From Pseudomonadota bacterium (GTDB lineage Bacteria; Pseudomonadota; Gammaproteobacteria; Ga0077536): a DNA stretch of 41,079 nt. Each line of letters begins with the position of its first letter. Position 1 is the first letter of the stretch. This document shows, in pieces, positions 1 to 8,221 of the stretch. The notes beneath the pieces were generated by a model. It was not told the origin of the DNA. It did not search any database and was given only the letters and a program-made list of their open reading frames with translations. The DNA lies in the NCBI GenBank assembly GCA_027618655.1, contig JAQCEL010000009.1, positions 1-41,079 of the forward strand, read 5' to 3'. A program made the translations under genes and the position numbers.

Positions 1-74
1 GATAGACTTGTTCTTATAACTGAATGTGTGATCTTGCCCTGTTTACTAGTGCCGTTCGCATGACAAGTTATTAA

Positions 75-114
75 TTTCAAGCTAAGATATTTTCAACTTA
101 AAATACTTTTCAAG
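75..114 (+). promoter_or_regulatory. AT-rich putative operator/promoter upstream of the monooxygenase
   Basis: TTTCAAG occurs at 75-81 and again at 108-114, flanking TATTTT (88-93) and AAAATA (100-105), which form a small inverted repeat. TTTCAA at 75-80 followed 18 bases later by TAAAAT (99-104) could serve as a sigma70 promoter. The same words (TTTCAAG, TATTTT and TTAAAATA) make up the long inverted repeat in front of the SDR/MarR genes at 19192-19224. Binding by that MarR protein is an inference only. Confidence 0.35.
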
Positions 115-165
115 CAGGTGATTACAAGCAAACGTTGGGTCACGAATAGGCTTAAAAAAACTTCG

Positions 166-2538
166 ATGAAAATTTCTGTAATTGGCGGCGGCCCCGGCGG
201 ATTATATTTCGCAATCCTTGTAAAAAAGGCCTGGCCCGACTCCACCATTGACGTATTCGAACGCAACCGCGCCGATGATACGTTTGGTTTTGGTGTTGTG
301 TTCTCAGATCAAACCTTGGGTTTTCTCGATGAATACGATAATCCGTCTTACGAATCAATCCGTCGATCGTTTGCGTACTGGGACGATGTTGACGTTCACT
401 ACCACGGTAGTGTTTTGCGCTGCGCGGGCAATGGATTCTGCGGTTGTTCGCGGCTCACCTTATTACAGATTTTGCACGAGCGCGCTAGATCTCTTGGGGC
501 TAATTTGCATTTTGAACACGAGATAAGCGACGAGAGTCAATTCAACGACAGCGATCTCATTGTAGCGGCTGACGGATTAGCTAGTGTTATCCGTTCGAAA
601 TATGAAGATAGCTTCGGCACGGAAATCGTTACGCGAAGGAACTATTTTTGCTGGCTGGGTTCGACTCGACCCTTAGACGCGTTCAAGTATTTTTTTCGCG
701 CAACGCCGCACGGCATCATCGTCATGCACGCCTATCAATACGAGCCCGCGAAGAGTACGTGGGTTTGCGAAATGCAGCCCAGCACATGGGAAGGGTTTAA
801 GTTTGGCGACATGCAAGAGCACGAGTATGCGCGCGAATTAGAAAAAATATTTGCAGAGGAACTTGGGGGCCATAAATTTATCGTCAACCGATCTTTGTGG
901 CGACAATTTCCGGAAGTTAAAAACAAAACCTGGGTACGAAACAATCTCGTGCTGCTGGGCGACGCGCAACATACTGCGCATTTTTCAATTGGTTCTGGGA
1001 CTAAACTCGCGATGGAAAGCGCCATTGCGCTGTTCGAATCGCTCAAACAGCATGAGGACATCGACGCGGCGCTGGCCGCCTTTGATACTGACCGTCGAGC
1101 GGACGTCGAAATTACGCAACACGCCGCCGACGTGTCGCTAGCATGGTTCGAAACCATGGACGAACACTGGGACGTCGAGCCCGAGAAATTCGCCTTCCAG
1201 GTGATGTCGCGTTCGAAGCAGATCACCTACGAGAACCTGCGCCTGCGCGATCGAGATTTTGTCGCAAAAGTCGAAGCCGGATTTACTCGCGCGCAAGTCT
1301 TAGAAGGCTATGCGCTTGAACCCGGCACGCCGCCCATGTTCGCACCTTATCGGTTGCGCGATATGCAACTCGTTAACCGCGTCGTTTTATCGCCGATGGC
1401 GCAGTACTCGGCACGTGATGGATTCCCAGACAAATGGCACTTGGTTCATTACGGCAGTCGCGCAATTGGTGGCGCCGGTTTGATTTACACAGAGATGACT
1501 TGCCCGTCGCCAAAGGCGCGCATTACGCCGGGATGTACCGGTCTGTGGAACGCTCAGCAAAAAGACGCCTGGCAGGAGATAACGGACTTCGTACATGCGC
1601 AATCACCCGCGAAAGTGTGCATGCAAATAGGCCACGCTGGACGCAAAGGATCGACAGGGCTCGGCTGGGACGGTATGGATCTGCCCCTTCGGGCGGACAA
1701 TTGGTCATTAGTGTCGACCTCAGCCCTAGCTTATCGGCAAGAAAGCGCAGTACCCGCCGAACTCACGCGCGAGCAAATGGCAATCGTCATTGAGCAATTT
1801 GTACAAGCAACAAAATTCGCCGACCAAGCGAACTTCGACATGGTGGAACTACACGCCGCGCATGGTTATTTGTTGGCAAGTTTTATCTCGCCGTTGACGA
1901 ATCGGCGTAGCGATGAATGCGGTGGCGCAATTGATGCCCGCATGCGCTTTCCGCTTGAAGTTTTCCGCGCCATGCGCGCGGTGTTTCCCACAACCAAACC
2001 GATGTCGGTGCGGCTGTCTGCGGCGGACTGGTCACCGGGCGGGATCACCGAAGACGAATTAATCCGCGCTTGCGAACTCCTGAAAGCCGCCGGAGTGGAC
2101 GCAATAAACGTATCGACGGGGCAGACTGTTAGCGATGATAAACCCGTGTACGGTCGTATGTTTCAAGTGTCGTTCGCGGACAAGGTCAAGCATCGGGTTA
2201 AGATCCCGGTCATCGTCGCCGGCAACATCACGAATGCGGATCAAGTGAACACGATCTTGCTGTCGGGAAGAGCCGATCTCGTGGCGCTCGCGCGCCCCCA
2301 TTTAAGCAATCCGTACTTTGTGTTGGAAGCCGCGGCACGCTACGGTTACCGAGGACAGTTCTGGCCGAAACCGTATTTGTCGGGCCAGGCGCAAGCGTAT
2401 TTAATTGGTGAGCGCGAGGCTGAGGAACAACGTGATATTCAGATCGCACTGAAGCCGCCAAGCCACCAAATAAAAGATCACGAGTCGCCAATCGAGCCAG
2501 GTGTACCGGTCGAACCAAGCCCTTATACTGACGATTAA
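166..2538 (+). CDS. 2-aminobenzoyl-CoA monooxygenase/reductase-type fusion (salicylyl-CoA 5-hydroxylase family)
   Basis: Two flavoenzymes in one chain of 790 residues. The N-terminal half is a class A FAD monooxygenase with the dinucleotide motif GGGPGG at residues 7-12 and the second FAD motif, LLGDAQH, around D266. From about residue 391 a second half begins that matches the old yellow enzyme/NADH:flavin oxidoreductase family, with the paired flavin/substrate histidines H563 and H566 in LHAAHGYLLASF. Known members with this exact fusion hydroxylate and then reduce 2-aminobenzoyl-CoA, or hydroxylate salicylyl-CoA. Start: I take the ATG at 166 because the FAD motif then begins at the usual place; an in-frame GTG at 118 has no spaced Shine-Dalgarno. 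No strong RBS precedes 166 either. It heads an operon with the cyclase 22 bases downstream. The neighbouring cyclase and IorAB, and the RidA/SDR/thioesterase genes further on, favour an anthraniloyl-CoA substrate. Family confidence is high, substrate moderate. Confidence 0.9.
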   Translation: MKISVIGGGPGGLYFAILVKKAWPDSTIDVFERNRADDTFGFGVVFSDQTLGFLDEYDNPSYESIRRSFAYWDDVDVHYHGSVLRCAGNGFCGCSRLTLLQILHERARSLGANLHFEHEISDESQFNDSDLIVAADGLASVIRSKYEDSFGTEIVTRRNYFCWLGSTRPLDAFKYFFRATPHGIIVMHAYQYEPAKSTWVCEMQPSTWEGFKFGDMQEHEYARELEKIFAEELGGHKFIVNRSLWRQFPEVKNKTWVRNNLVLLGDAQHTAHFSIGSGTKLAMESAIALFESLKQHEDIDAALAAFDTDRRADVEITQHAADVSLAWFETMDEHWDVEPEKFAFQVMSRSKQITYENLRLRDRDFVAKVEAGFTRAQVLEGYALEPGTPPMFAPYRLRDMQLVNRVVLSPMAQYSARDGFPDKWHLVHYGSRAIGGAGLIYTEMTCPSPKARITPGCTGLWNAQQKDAWQEITDFVHAQSPAKVCMQIGHAGRKGSTGLGWDGMDLPLRADNWSLVSTSALAYRQESAVPAELTREQMAIVIEQFVQATKFADQANFDMVELHAAHGYLLASFISPLTNRRSDECGGAIDARMRFPLEVFRAMRAVFPTTKPMSVRLSAADWSPGGITEDELIRACELLKAAGVDAINVSTGQTVSDDKPVYGRMFQVSFADKVKHRVKIPVIVAGNITNADQVNTILLSGRADLVALARPHLSNPYFVLEAAARYGYRGQFWPKPYLSGQAQAYLIGEREAEEQRDIQIALKPPSHQIKDHESPIEPGVPVEPSPYTDD

Positions 2539-2560
2539 TCACTAACAGGCGAGGAATGCT

Positions 2561-3343
2561 ATGGCTGCTAAAACCTTACTGGATCTCATTACCGGCATTA
2601 GCGCGGGTTCCATTCGGATCGTCGATCTCACTCAGCCTTTGCATGCGCGCACGCCTTTGTTATCGATTCCGCCTGAATTCGGACAGTCCTGGCCATTCAA
2701 GCTAGAAGAGATCTCGAAATATGATGATCGCGGACCCGGGTGGTATTGGAATAATTTTTCTTGCGGCGAACATACTGGCACGCATTTCGATGTTCCAATC
2801 CACTGGGTTACCGGAAAGGATCACACTCAGAACGCGACGGATACCGTCCCTAATGAAGCGTTTATTGGCGCAGCCTGTGTTATCGATGCCGTCGCCGATT
2901 GCCGAGTAAACCCCGATTTCTTGGTGAGCGTGGATTACTTAAAGAAATGGGAAGCCGTAAACGGCACGATTCCAACCGACTCATGGGTACTGTTCCGCAC
3001 TGATTGGTCGAAGAAATTTGATTCTGATGAATTTATAAATGCACAAGCCGATGGTAGCCATACGCCAGGTTGGGAACCGGACGCCGTTCGATTTCTGGCC
3101 GAAGAACGCAACGTAAAAGGCGCAGGTGTTGAGACTGTAGGAACGGACGCTGGGCAGAGTTTTAATCAAGACCCACGATTTCCGTGTCACAACCTAATGC
3201 ACGGCGCGAACAAATACGGCCTCGCCGCGCTCTGTAATTTAGATCAGCTGCCACCAACAGGCGCTGTGGTGATCGCGGCACCGCTAAAAATCCAAAACGG
3301 TTCGGGCAGTCCGTGTCGCGCGCTTGCGCTAGTCCCCGCCTAA
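2561..3343 (+). CDS. Cyclase-family metal hydrolase, isatin hydrolase/kynurenine formamidase type
   Basis: A 260-residue cyclase-fold protein. The metal-binding motif HxGTHxDxPxH is intact as HTGTHFDVPIH at residues 71-81 (H71, H75, D77, H81), which in the family binds Mn2+ or Zn2+ and hydrolyses a cyclic or aryl amide. It is longer than typical KynB (about 210 residues). The GPGWYWNN segment before the motif and the NLMHGANKYG segment near the C-terminus resemble isatin hydrolases as I remember them, which open isatin to isatinate. The start ATG at 2561 has GAGGA at 2551-2555. It lies 22 bases after the monooxygenase and 25 bases before iorA, so it is almost certainly co-transcribed. Together these suggest a route from an indolic compound through isatin to anthranilate. 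Kynurenine formamidase or another cyclic-amide hydrolase remains possible. Confidence 0.85.
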   Translation: MAAKTLLDLITGISAGSIRIVDLTQPLHARTPLLSIPPEFGQSWPFKLEEISKYDDRGPGWYWNNFSCGEHTGTHFDVPIHWVTGKDHTQNATDTVPNEAFIGAACVIDAVADCRVNPDFLVSVDYLKKWEAVNGTIPTDSWVLFRTDWSKKFDSDEFINAQADGSHTPGWEPDAVRFLAEERNVKGAGVETVGTDAGQSFNQDPRFPCHNLMHGANKYGLAALCNLDQLPPTGAVVIAAPLKIQNGSGSPCRALALVPA

Positions 3344-3368
3344 ATACTAGCCAGAGTTTTTGATAACC

Positions 3369-5525
3369 ATGGCCGAGCGCTCATTTGCCGAGGAAGTTAA
3401 GAAACTGCGTCTAGGCGCGGGCGATACTTTCCATGGCGAGGGCATCCTCGCCGTTACTAAAGCCTTGTTGCAATCCGGCGTCGCCTACGTTGGCGGTTAC
3501 CAGGGTGCACCCATTTCGCATTTAATGGACGTGCTCGGCGATGCCCAGCAGCAAGGGATCTTGGATGAGCTCGGCGTGCATTTCGAATCGAGTGCATCAG
3601 AAGCTGCGGCAGCAGCGATGCTGGCGGCATCAGTCAATTATCCACTGCGCGGTGCGGTTGCGTGGAAATCGACGGTCGGGACTAACGTTGCCTCAGACGC
3701 ATTAGCGAACCTCGCCTCTGGTGGGGTCACCGGCGGTGCGCTAGTGATCGTCGGCGAGGACTACGGCGAAGGTTCGTCGATCATGCAAGAGCGCACCCAC
3801 GCGTTTGCCATGAAATCGCAGATCTGGTTACTTGATCCGCGTCCGAATCTCGAAAGCATCGTATCGATGGTTGAACACGGCTTCGCGCTGTCGGAAGCGA
3901 GTCGCACGCCAGTCATGCTGGAACTTCGAGTTCGTGCTTGCCATTTACACGGACGTTTTGTCGCGAGTAGCAATCGTGCACCAAGCCCGAATCTGCGCGA
4001 CGCCATGGAGAATCCCGTGCGCGATACGAGCCGCATCGTACTGCCGCCCGCGAGTTTCGCTCACGAACATGAGAAAGTGAATGAGCGCTGGCCAGCCGCA
4101 GTGGCATACATTAAATCGCATCAGCTTAATGAAGTCATGGAAGGGGATATCGAAGATATCGGTATCATCCTGCAAGGCGGAATGTTTAACGGCGCTTCGC
4201 GTGCGCTCGAGATTCTGGGCTTGGCTGATAGTTTTGGGGCAGGCCGAATTTCGACTTATGTCATGAACGTTACTTATCCGCTGATCGAAGACGAACTGAC
4301 GGCGTTTTGTGCCAATAAAAAAGCCGTATTACTTATCGAAGAAGGACAACCGGAATATATTGAGCAAACACTAAACACAGTGTTGCGGCACGCCGACCTA
4401 AACACACGCGTGCACGGCAAAGACGTGTTGCCAAAGGCCGGCGAGTACACCGGCGATGTGTTGCTTGCCGGGATCCGAAAATTTCTAAATCTCGAAGCAA
4501 ATCATTTACTGGATACGAGTATCGCGGCGCGCGATCAGACGCTCGCGACGAGTCAGGCGCTCGGCAGCGGCCTCGCGAATTCCATCCCGCCGCGGCCGCC
4601 CGGTTTTTGTACGGGTTGCCCTGAACGTCCGGTTTTCACCGCGATGAAATTGCTCCAACGTGAGCTGGGTGAGTTCCACGTTTCATGTGACATCGGTTGT
4701 CATCTGTTTTCGATCTTGCCACCTTTCAATATCGGTAACACGACAATGGGTTACGGCCTCGGCGCCGCTGGCGGCGCGGCGTTCAACGTGAAGTCGAACC
4801 AGCGCACGATCAGTGTGATGGGAGACGGCGGTTTTTGGCATAACGGTTTAACCAGTGGCATCGGCAACGCCGTGTTCAATGAAAACGACAATGTCATTGT
4901 GATTGTTGATAACGGCTACGCCGCGGCGACAGGCGGGCAAGATATTTTATCTTCGCTTGGTGATCATCCTTTGCGCAGCACGAAAAACCCGATCGCTAAA
5001 GCCGTAAAAGGCGTTGGTGCGAAGTGGGTGAAAACTGTCCACACCTACGATCTTGCCAAGATGACCCGATCTTTGCGCACTGCAATGACAACGAAGGCTG
5101 CGGGACCGAAGGTGATCGTCGCGCGCTCCGAGTGCATGTTAAATCGGCAACGACGCGAGAAACCAATTTTCAATACGCAACGGCGCGAAGGTAAGCGAGT
5201 CGTCAAAGAACGCTTCGGCGTCGATCCTGAAACCTGTACCGGTGACCATTCGTGCATTCGCTTATCTGGCTGCCCTTCGCTCACGATTAAGGACAATCCT
5301 GATCCATTGCGCAGCGATCCCGTGGCGTTCGTCGACAATACGTGCGTCGGCTGCGGTGTGTGCGGAGAAATTGCGCATGCAGCGGTGCTTTGTCCATCGT
5401 TCTATCGCGCCGAGGTGATTTACAACCCATCAAAATGGGATCGATTTATCGAGCGAGTCCGTTCGCGCGTCATTCGCTACCTTCAAGCGCGACGCGCGCG
5501 ACAACTCGCGCGTTATGCGTGCTGA
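3369..5525 (+). CDS. iorA: Indolepyruvate:ferredoxin oxidoreductase-type alpha/beta fusion subunit
   Basis: A 718-residue thiamine-diphosphate 2-oxoacid oxidoreductase subunit. The N-terminal region (about 15-400) is the pyrimidine-binding and transketolase-C-like part; the TPP-binding part has CDIGCHLFS and the GDG...N motif at residue 485 (GDGGFWHN, then DNGYAAATGG). The C-terminus is ferredoxin-like: a first cysteine set starts at C623 (CTGDHSC...GC) and a second is C659-x2-C662-x2-C665-x9-C675, enough for iron-sulfur clusters. In the family, an aryl or indole pyruvate is oxidatively decarboxylated to the acyl-CoA with electrons passing to ferredoxin. I start at the ATG at 3369, since the first confident homology follows directly; the RBS is weak. 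The next gene encodes the partner gamma-type subunit. Neighbours suggest an indole-derived 2-oxoacid, but the true substrate is not visible in the sequence. Confidence 0.9.
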   Translation: MAERSFAEEVKKLRLGAGDTFHGEGILAVTKALLQSGVAYVGGYQGAPISHLMDVLGDAQQQGILDELGVHFESSASEAAAAAMLAASVNYPLRGAVAWKSTVGTNVASDALANLASGGVTGGALVIVGEDYGEGSSIMQERTHAFAMKSQIWLLDPRPNLESIVSMVEHGFALSEASRTPVMLELRVRACHLHGRFVASSNRAPSPNLRDAMENPVRDTSRIVLPPASFAHEHEKVNERWPAAVAYIKSHQLNEVMEGDIEDIGIILQGGMFNGASRALEILGLADSFGAGRISTYVMNVTYPLIEDELTAFCANKKAVLLIEEGQPEYIEQTLNTVLRHADLNTRVHGKDVLPKAGEYTGDVLLAGIRKFLNLEANHLLDTSIAARDQTLATSQALGSGLANSIPPRPPGFCTGCPERPVFTAMKLLQRELGEFHVSCDIGCHLFSILPPFNIGNTTMGYGLGAAGGAAFNVKSNQRTISVMGDGGFWHNGLTSGIGNAVFNENDNVIVIVDNGYAAATGGQDILSSLGDHPLRSTKNPIAKAVKGVGAKWVKTVHTYDLAKMTRSLRTAMTTKAAGPKVIVARSECMLNRQRREKPIFNTQRREGKRVVKERFGVDPETCTGDHSCIRLSGCPSLTIKDNPDPLRSDPVAFVDNTCVGCGVCGEIAHAAVLCPSFYRAEVIYNPSKWDRFIERVRSRVIRYLQARRARQLARYAC

Positions 5526-5533
5526 TTGATTGC

Positions 5534-7027
5534 GTGATCGAAGACACTCGCCAGCGGATCACGATCGCGATCGCCGCCATTGGAGGTCAAGGCGGCGCGG
5601 TACTCGCGGATTGGCTAGTCGATATCGGTGAATCGAATGGCTACTTTGTGCAGTCAACGTCCGTACCCGGTGTTGCGCAGCGCACGGGAACAACGATTTA
5701 CTATCTTGAGATGTTTCCCGAAGTAGAAGGCTTAGGCACACCGGTAATGGCCTTAATGCCGGTCGCGGGCGATGTCGATATCGTCGTCGCCGCTGAACTT
5801 GCCGAAGCCGGGCGTGCTGTGCAACGCGGCATCGTCACACCTGATCGAACAACGCTCATTGCCTCAGATCACCGCTACTATGCGCTGAGCGAGAAAAGCG
5901 CTCTCGGCGATGGCCGCGTTTCGTCCGTGGAAATCAAACAAGCGATCAGCGACGCTTCGAAACGTCTTATCTGCTTCGACATGCAGGCGTTAGCCGAGAC
6001 GCACAATACGGTGATCAGTGCGACTCTATTCGGCGCCTTGGCTGGTAGCGCACGATTGCCATTCGCGCCGGAGCACTTTGAAGCCGCGATTACTGCGAGC
6101 GGAAAATCTGTCGCGAACAATCTTTCCGCGTTCAGATCCGCGTACGCTATTGCACAAGGAAGAGATGCGACACCAATCGCAGAGAGTCGTGTTGCTTGGC
6201 CGCAAGATGCCACGGATCCAGAAGTAAGCGCGCTGCTGGATCGGGTTGCGACTGAGATCATGCCGCAAGCGAGTGAGATCGTATTAATCGGCGTGCGCCG
6301 ACTCATTGATTATCAAGACCCGACCTATGCGACGAGCTACCTCGATCGTGTTGTAGCGATCCAGAAATGCGACCGTGAAGACGACCGACGCCTGACCCGA
6401 ACGGTAGCTCAACATCTCGCGCTGTGGATGAGCTATGAAGACAGTATCCGCGTCGCCGATCTCAAAATACGCCGGGAACGATTCGATCGGACGCGCGCTG
6501 AAGTGCTCGCCAGTGAGGATGAAATCGTCTATCTCACGGAATTTATGCACCCCAGAGTCGAAGAAGTCGCCGATACCTTACCCGTGTCACTTGGTCGTTG
6601 GTTAGTGAACACCGAATGGGCGCGGCAGTTTCTCTCACAATTTGTGCTCCGCGAGCACAAAATTCATTCGTCGAAACTTGGCGGCTATTTGCTCCTGTAT
6701 GGCATCGCTTCATTGCAACGATTTCGCCGTCGCACTTTGCGCTTCGCAATAGAAAATGACCGGATACAGCAGTGGCTGCAACGAATTAGCACATTGGCTG
6801 GCCAGCATTACGATCTGGCAGTGGAAGTTACCTTGTGTCAAAACCTGATTAAAGGTTACGGCGATACGCACGCGCGTGGAGTCCGAAATTTCGCGCTCAT
6901 CATGGACTCACTTAATGGTATGAACATTAGCCCAAGCACGGCGAGTGAAATTGCGAAATTAAGGACCGCCGCGCTCGCGGACGAAAACGGCGATCAACTG
7001 CGTAACGCACTGCGCGTAGTCGCATAG
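5534..7027 (+). CDS. iorB: Indolepyruvate oxidoreductase gamma-type subunit with DUF6537-like C-terminal domain
   Basis: Partner of the preceding subunit, 497 residues from the GTG at 5534. The first 190 or so residues are the pyruvate/ketoisovalerate oxidoreductase catalytic (gamma) domain, opening with IAAIGGQGGAVLADWL (GGQGG at residues 17-21) and VPGVAQRTGTT. The remainder is the long helical extension (DUF6537 type) typical of IorB proteins from aerobic proteobacteria. An alternative GTG at 5519 would overlap the iorA stop; neither has a good RBS, so translational coupling to iorA is likely. Family members work as a heteromer with the TPP subunit, the gamma domain completing the CoA-dependent decarboxylation site. 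It appears to be the last gene of the operon, since a gene-poor stretch follows. Confidence 0.85.
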   Translation: MIEDTRQRITIAIAAIGGQGGAVLADWLVDIGESNGYFVQSTSVPGVAQRTGTTIYYLEMFPEVEGLGTPVMALMPVAGDVDIVVAAELAEAGRAVQRGIVTPDRTTLIASDHRYYALSEKSALGDGRVSSVEIKQAISDASKRLICFDMQALAETHNTVISATLFGALAGSARLPFAPEHFEAAITASGKSVANNLSAFRSAYAIAQGRDATPIAESRVAWPQDATDPEVSALLDRVATEIMPQASEIVLIGVRRLIDYQDPTYATSYLDRVVAIQKCDREDDRRLTRTVAQHLALWMSYEDSIRVADLKIRRERFDRTRAEVLASEDEIVYLTEFMHPRVEEVADTLPVSLGRWLVNTEWARQFLSQFVLREHKIHSSKLGGYLLLYGIASLQRFRRRTLRFAIENDRIQQWLQRISTLAGQHYDLAVEVTLCQNLIKGYGDTHARGVRNFALIMDSLNGMNISPSTASEIAKLRTAALADENGDQLRNALRVVA

Positions 7028-8221
7028 AATCTAGGTGTACGTCTAAGCAATCTAGCACACGGCTCTACACAGGATCCGGACTTTCCTCGCCGACCGACGC
7101 TCGTGAGAGTAACGGTTCTGAATACAAGCGAAGCATGTCACCTCGCCCGCGAAGCAGGCGTGCTGCGCCGCATTGGAAGCAGAACAGGTCTTCAGTGTCG
7201 CTCTCCTATCTACAAGCCACACTTCTCGTAACGGTCGCCATTGGCGCCGAAAATGCTCACCAATTTCAGTCTGAATTGAGAACAGTCGATCAACATGCAT
7301 TGGCCGCCTAGAGACATTTCACTTTGTGGAACACGGTTGTCTTGCTCATTGGCGAGAAATTCCCCGTCTCCCAGCAAATCATTGTTGACCCTGCGCGACA
7401 TGCCCGCACCGTAAGTGTGAGATGAGTTAGCACGCCTAAATAATCCCGTTGAGCTCTCTCGGATCGCGGCCCCGTGCGATCGGACATTAATCTGCGACGA
7501 CGAAACATGTTCCGATTGTTCGCCGAAAGCTAACGTCAGTAATCGAATGGCGGGCTAGTGAATGAAATTTCTGACCCGCGACCCGATCGGCGCGAAGATT
7601 CTTCTGTGCACCGCGCGCCGATATACCTATTCACACAGGAGAAACTCACATGCGGATGCAGTATTTGTTTGGCACTGCGATTCTGACCAGCACCATGGCA
7701 TTATCGAGCCTCGCCGGAACAAACGAGATTTTCGAAGCGAAAACCGCGACTGCAGGAATCGAAGTTACGGCGAATGATGTCTTATCTAATGCACCTGCGT
7801 TAACCACGGCGGGGTTCCCTGAACGACATGCCCGATCAATGTCCGCTCGCAAGGTCGGATGTTCGAGCGCAATTTCGTAAAGACAGTGCGCGCGGTGTTG
7901 GTACGCAGGATTCGTGCAATGTGGTGAATACGAAAATTCGCGACAGGCTAACCATCAGCGATCCCAGCGTCAAACTCGAGACCAAACCTTTGGCAAGGGC
8001 CACTAATTCGTTCCACAATCAAATTTCTTCAAGAAGTCGCGTATTGGGTTCGTGCTAAACGCCGAACACGTGATACGAGTTGTCATTGAGTTGGTCAAAT
8101 CAAGTGATGAGCTGTCATCGTCGACGGCACACTTTTCGCGAAAAAAAGCGCTATCATCATTCAAACAGTGCCAGCAACGATTAATGGAATTTTGATAACG
8201 ACGCTTGAGGGAGATATTGGA
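7028..8221. other. Gene-poor 1.2 kb stretch with possible gene remnants
   Basis: Between iorB and the DRE-TIM lyase I see no complete recognisable gene. On the minus strand a frame without stops runs from 7554 to 7210 (114 codons ending in TAG), with no convincing start or RBS; parts of it, such as NNDLLGDGEFLANEQDN, read like real protein, but I recognise no family. On the plus strand there is a short signal-peptide-like reading frame at 7650-7880, listed separately. The rest of the stretch, on either strand, shows no clear tRNA, terminator or repeat. A decayed gene region is the simplest reading. Confidence 0.4.
7650..7880 (+). CDS. Small exported protein or 5' remnant of a broken gene
   Basis: A 76-residue frame starting with an ATG preceded by AGGAGAAA, a good ribosome site. 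The first 22 or so residues look like a Sec signal peptide: MRM, a hydrophobic core (LFGTAILTSTMALSS) and LAG. About 35 further residues are plausible mature protein, ending with VTANDVLSNAPALTTAGF. The tail after that is arginine- and serine-rich and looks out of frame, and another frame opens at 7828. This pattern suits the beginning of a secreted protein truncated by a frameshift or deletion. I do not recognise the family. It could also be a genuine short periplasmic peptide. Confidence 0.35.
   Translation: MRMQYLFGTAILTSTMALSSLAGTNEIFEAKTATAGIEVTANDVLSNAPALTTAGFPERHARSMSARKVGCSSAIS

Noticed and set aside
118..165. GTG at 118 as the monooxygenase start
   Set aside because: It has no spaced ribosome site, and the FAD motif of the family is expected within the first 12 residues, as given by the ATG at 166.
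5342..5533. Earlier start of iorB inside iorA
   Set aside because: The frame is open there, but it would overlap the ferredoxin-like end of iorA, and the gamma domain begins only after 5534.
7076..7088. Minus-strand GAGGAAAGTCCGG, identical to the conserved 5' core of RNase P RNA
   Set aside because: The bases after it run within 50 nt into the end of iorB and show none of the other conserved RNase P segments, so a complete RNA is not possible here. A chance match or a tiny remnant is more likely.
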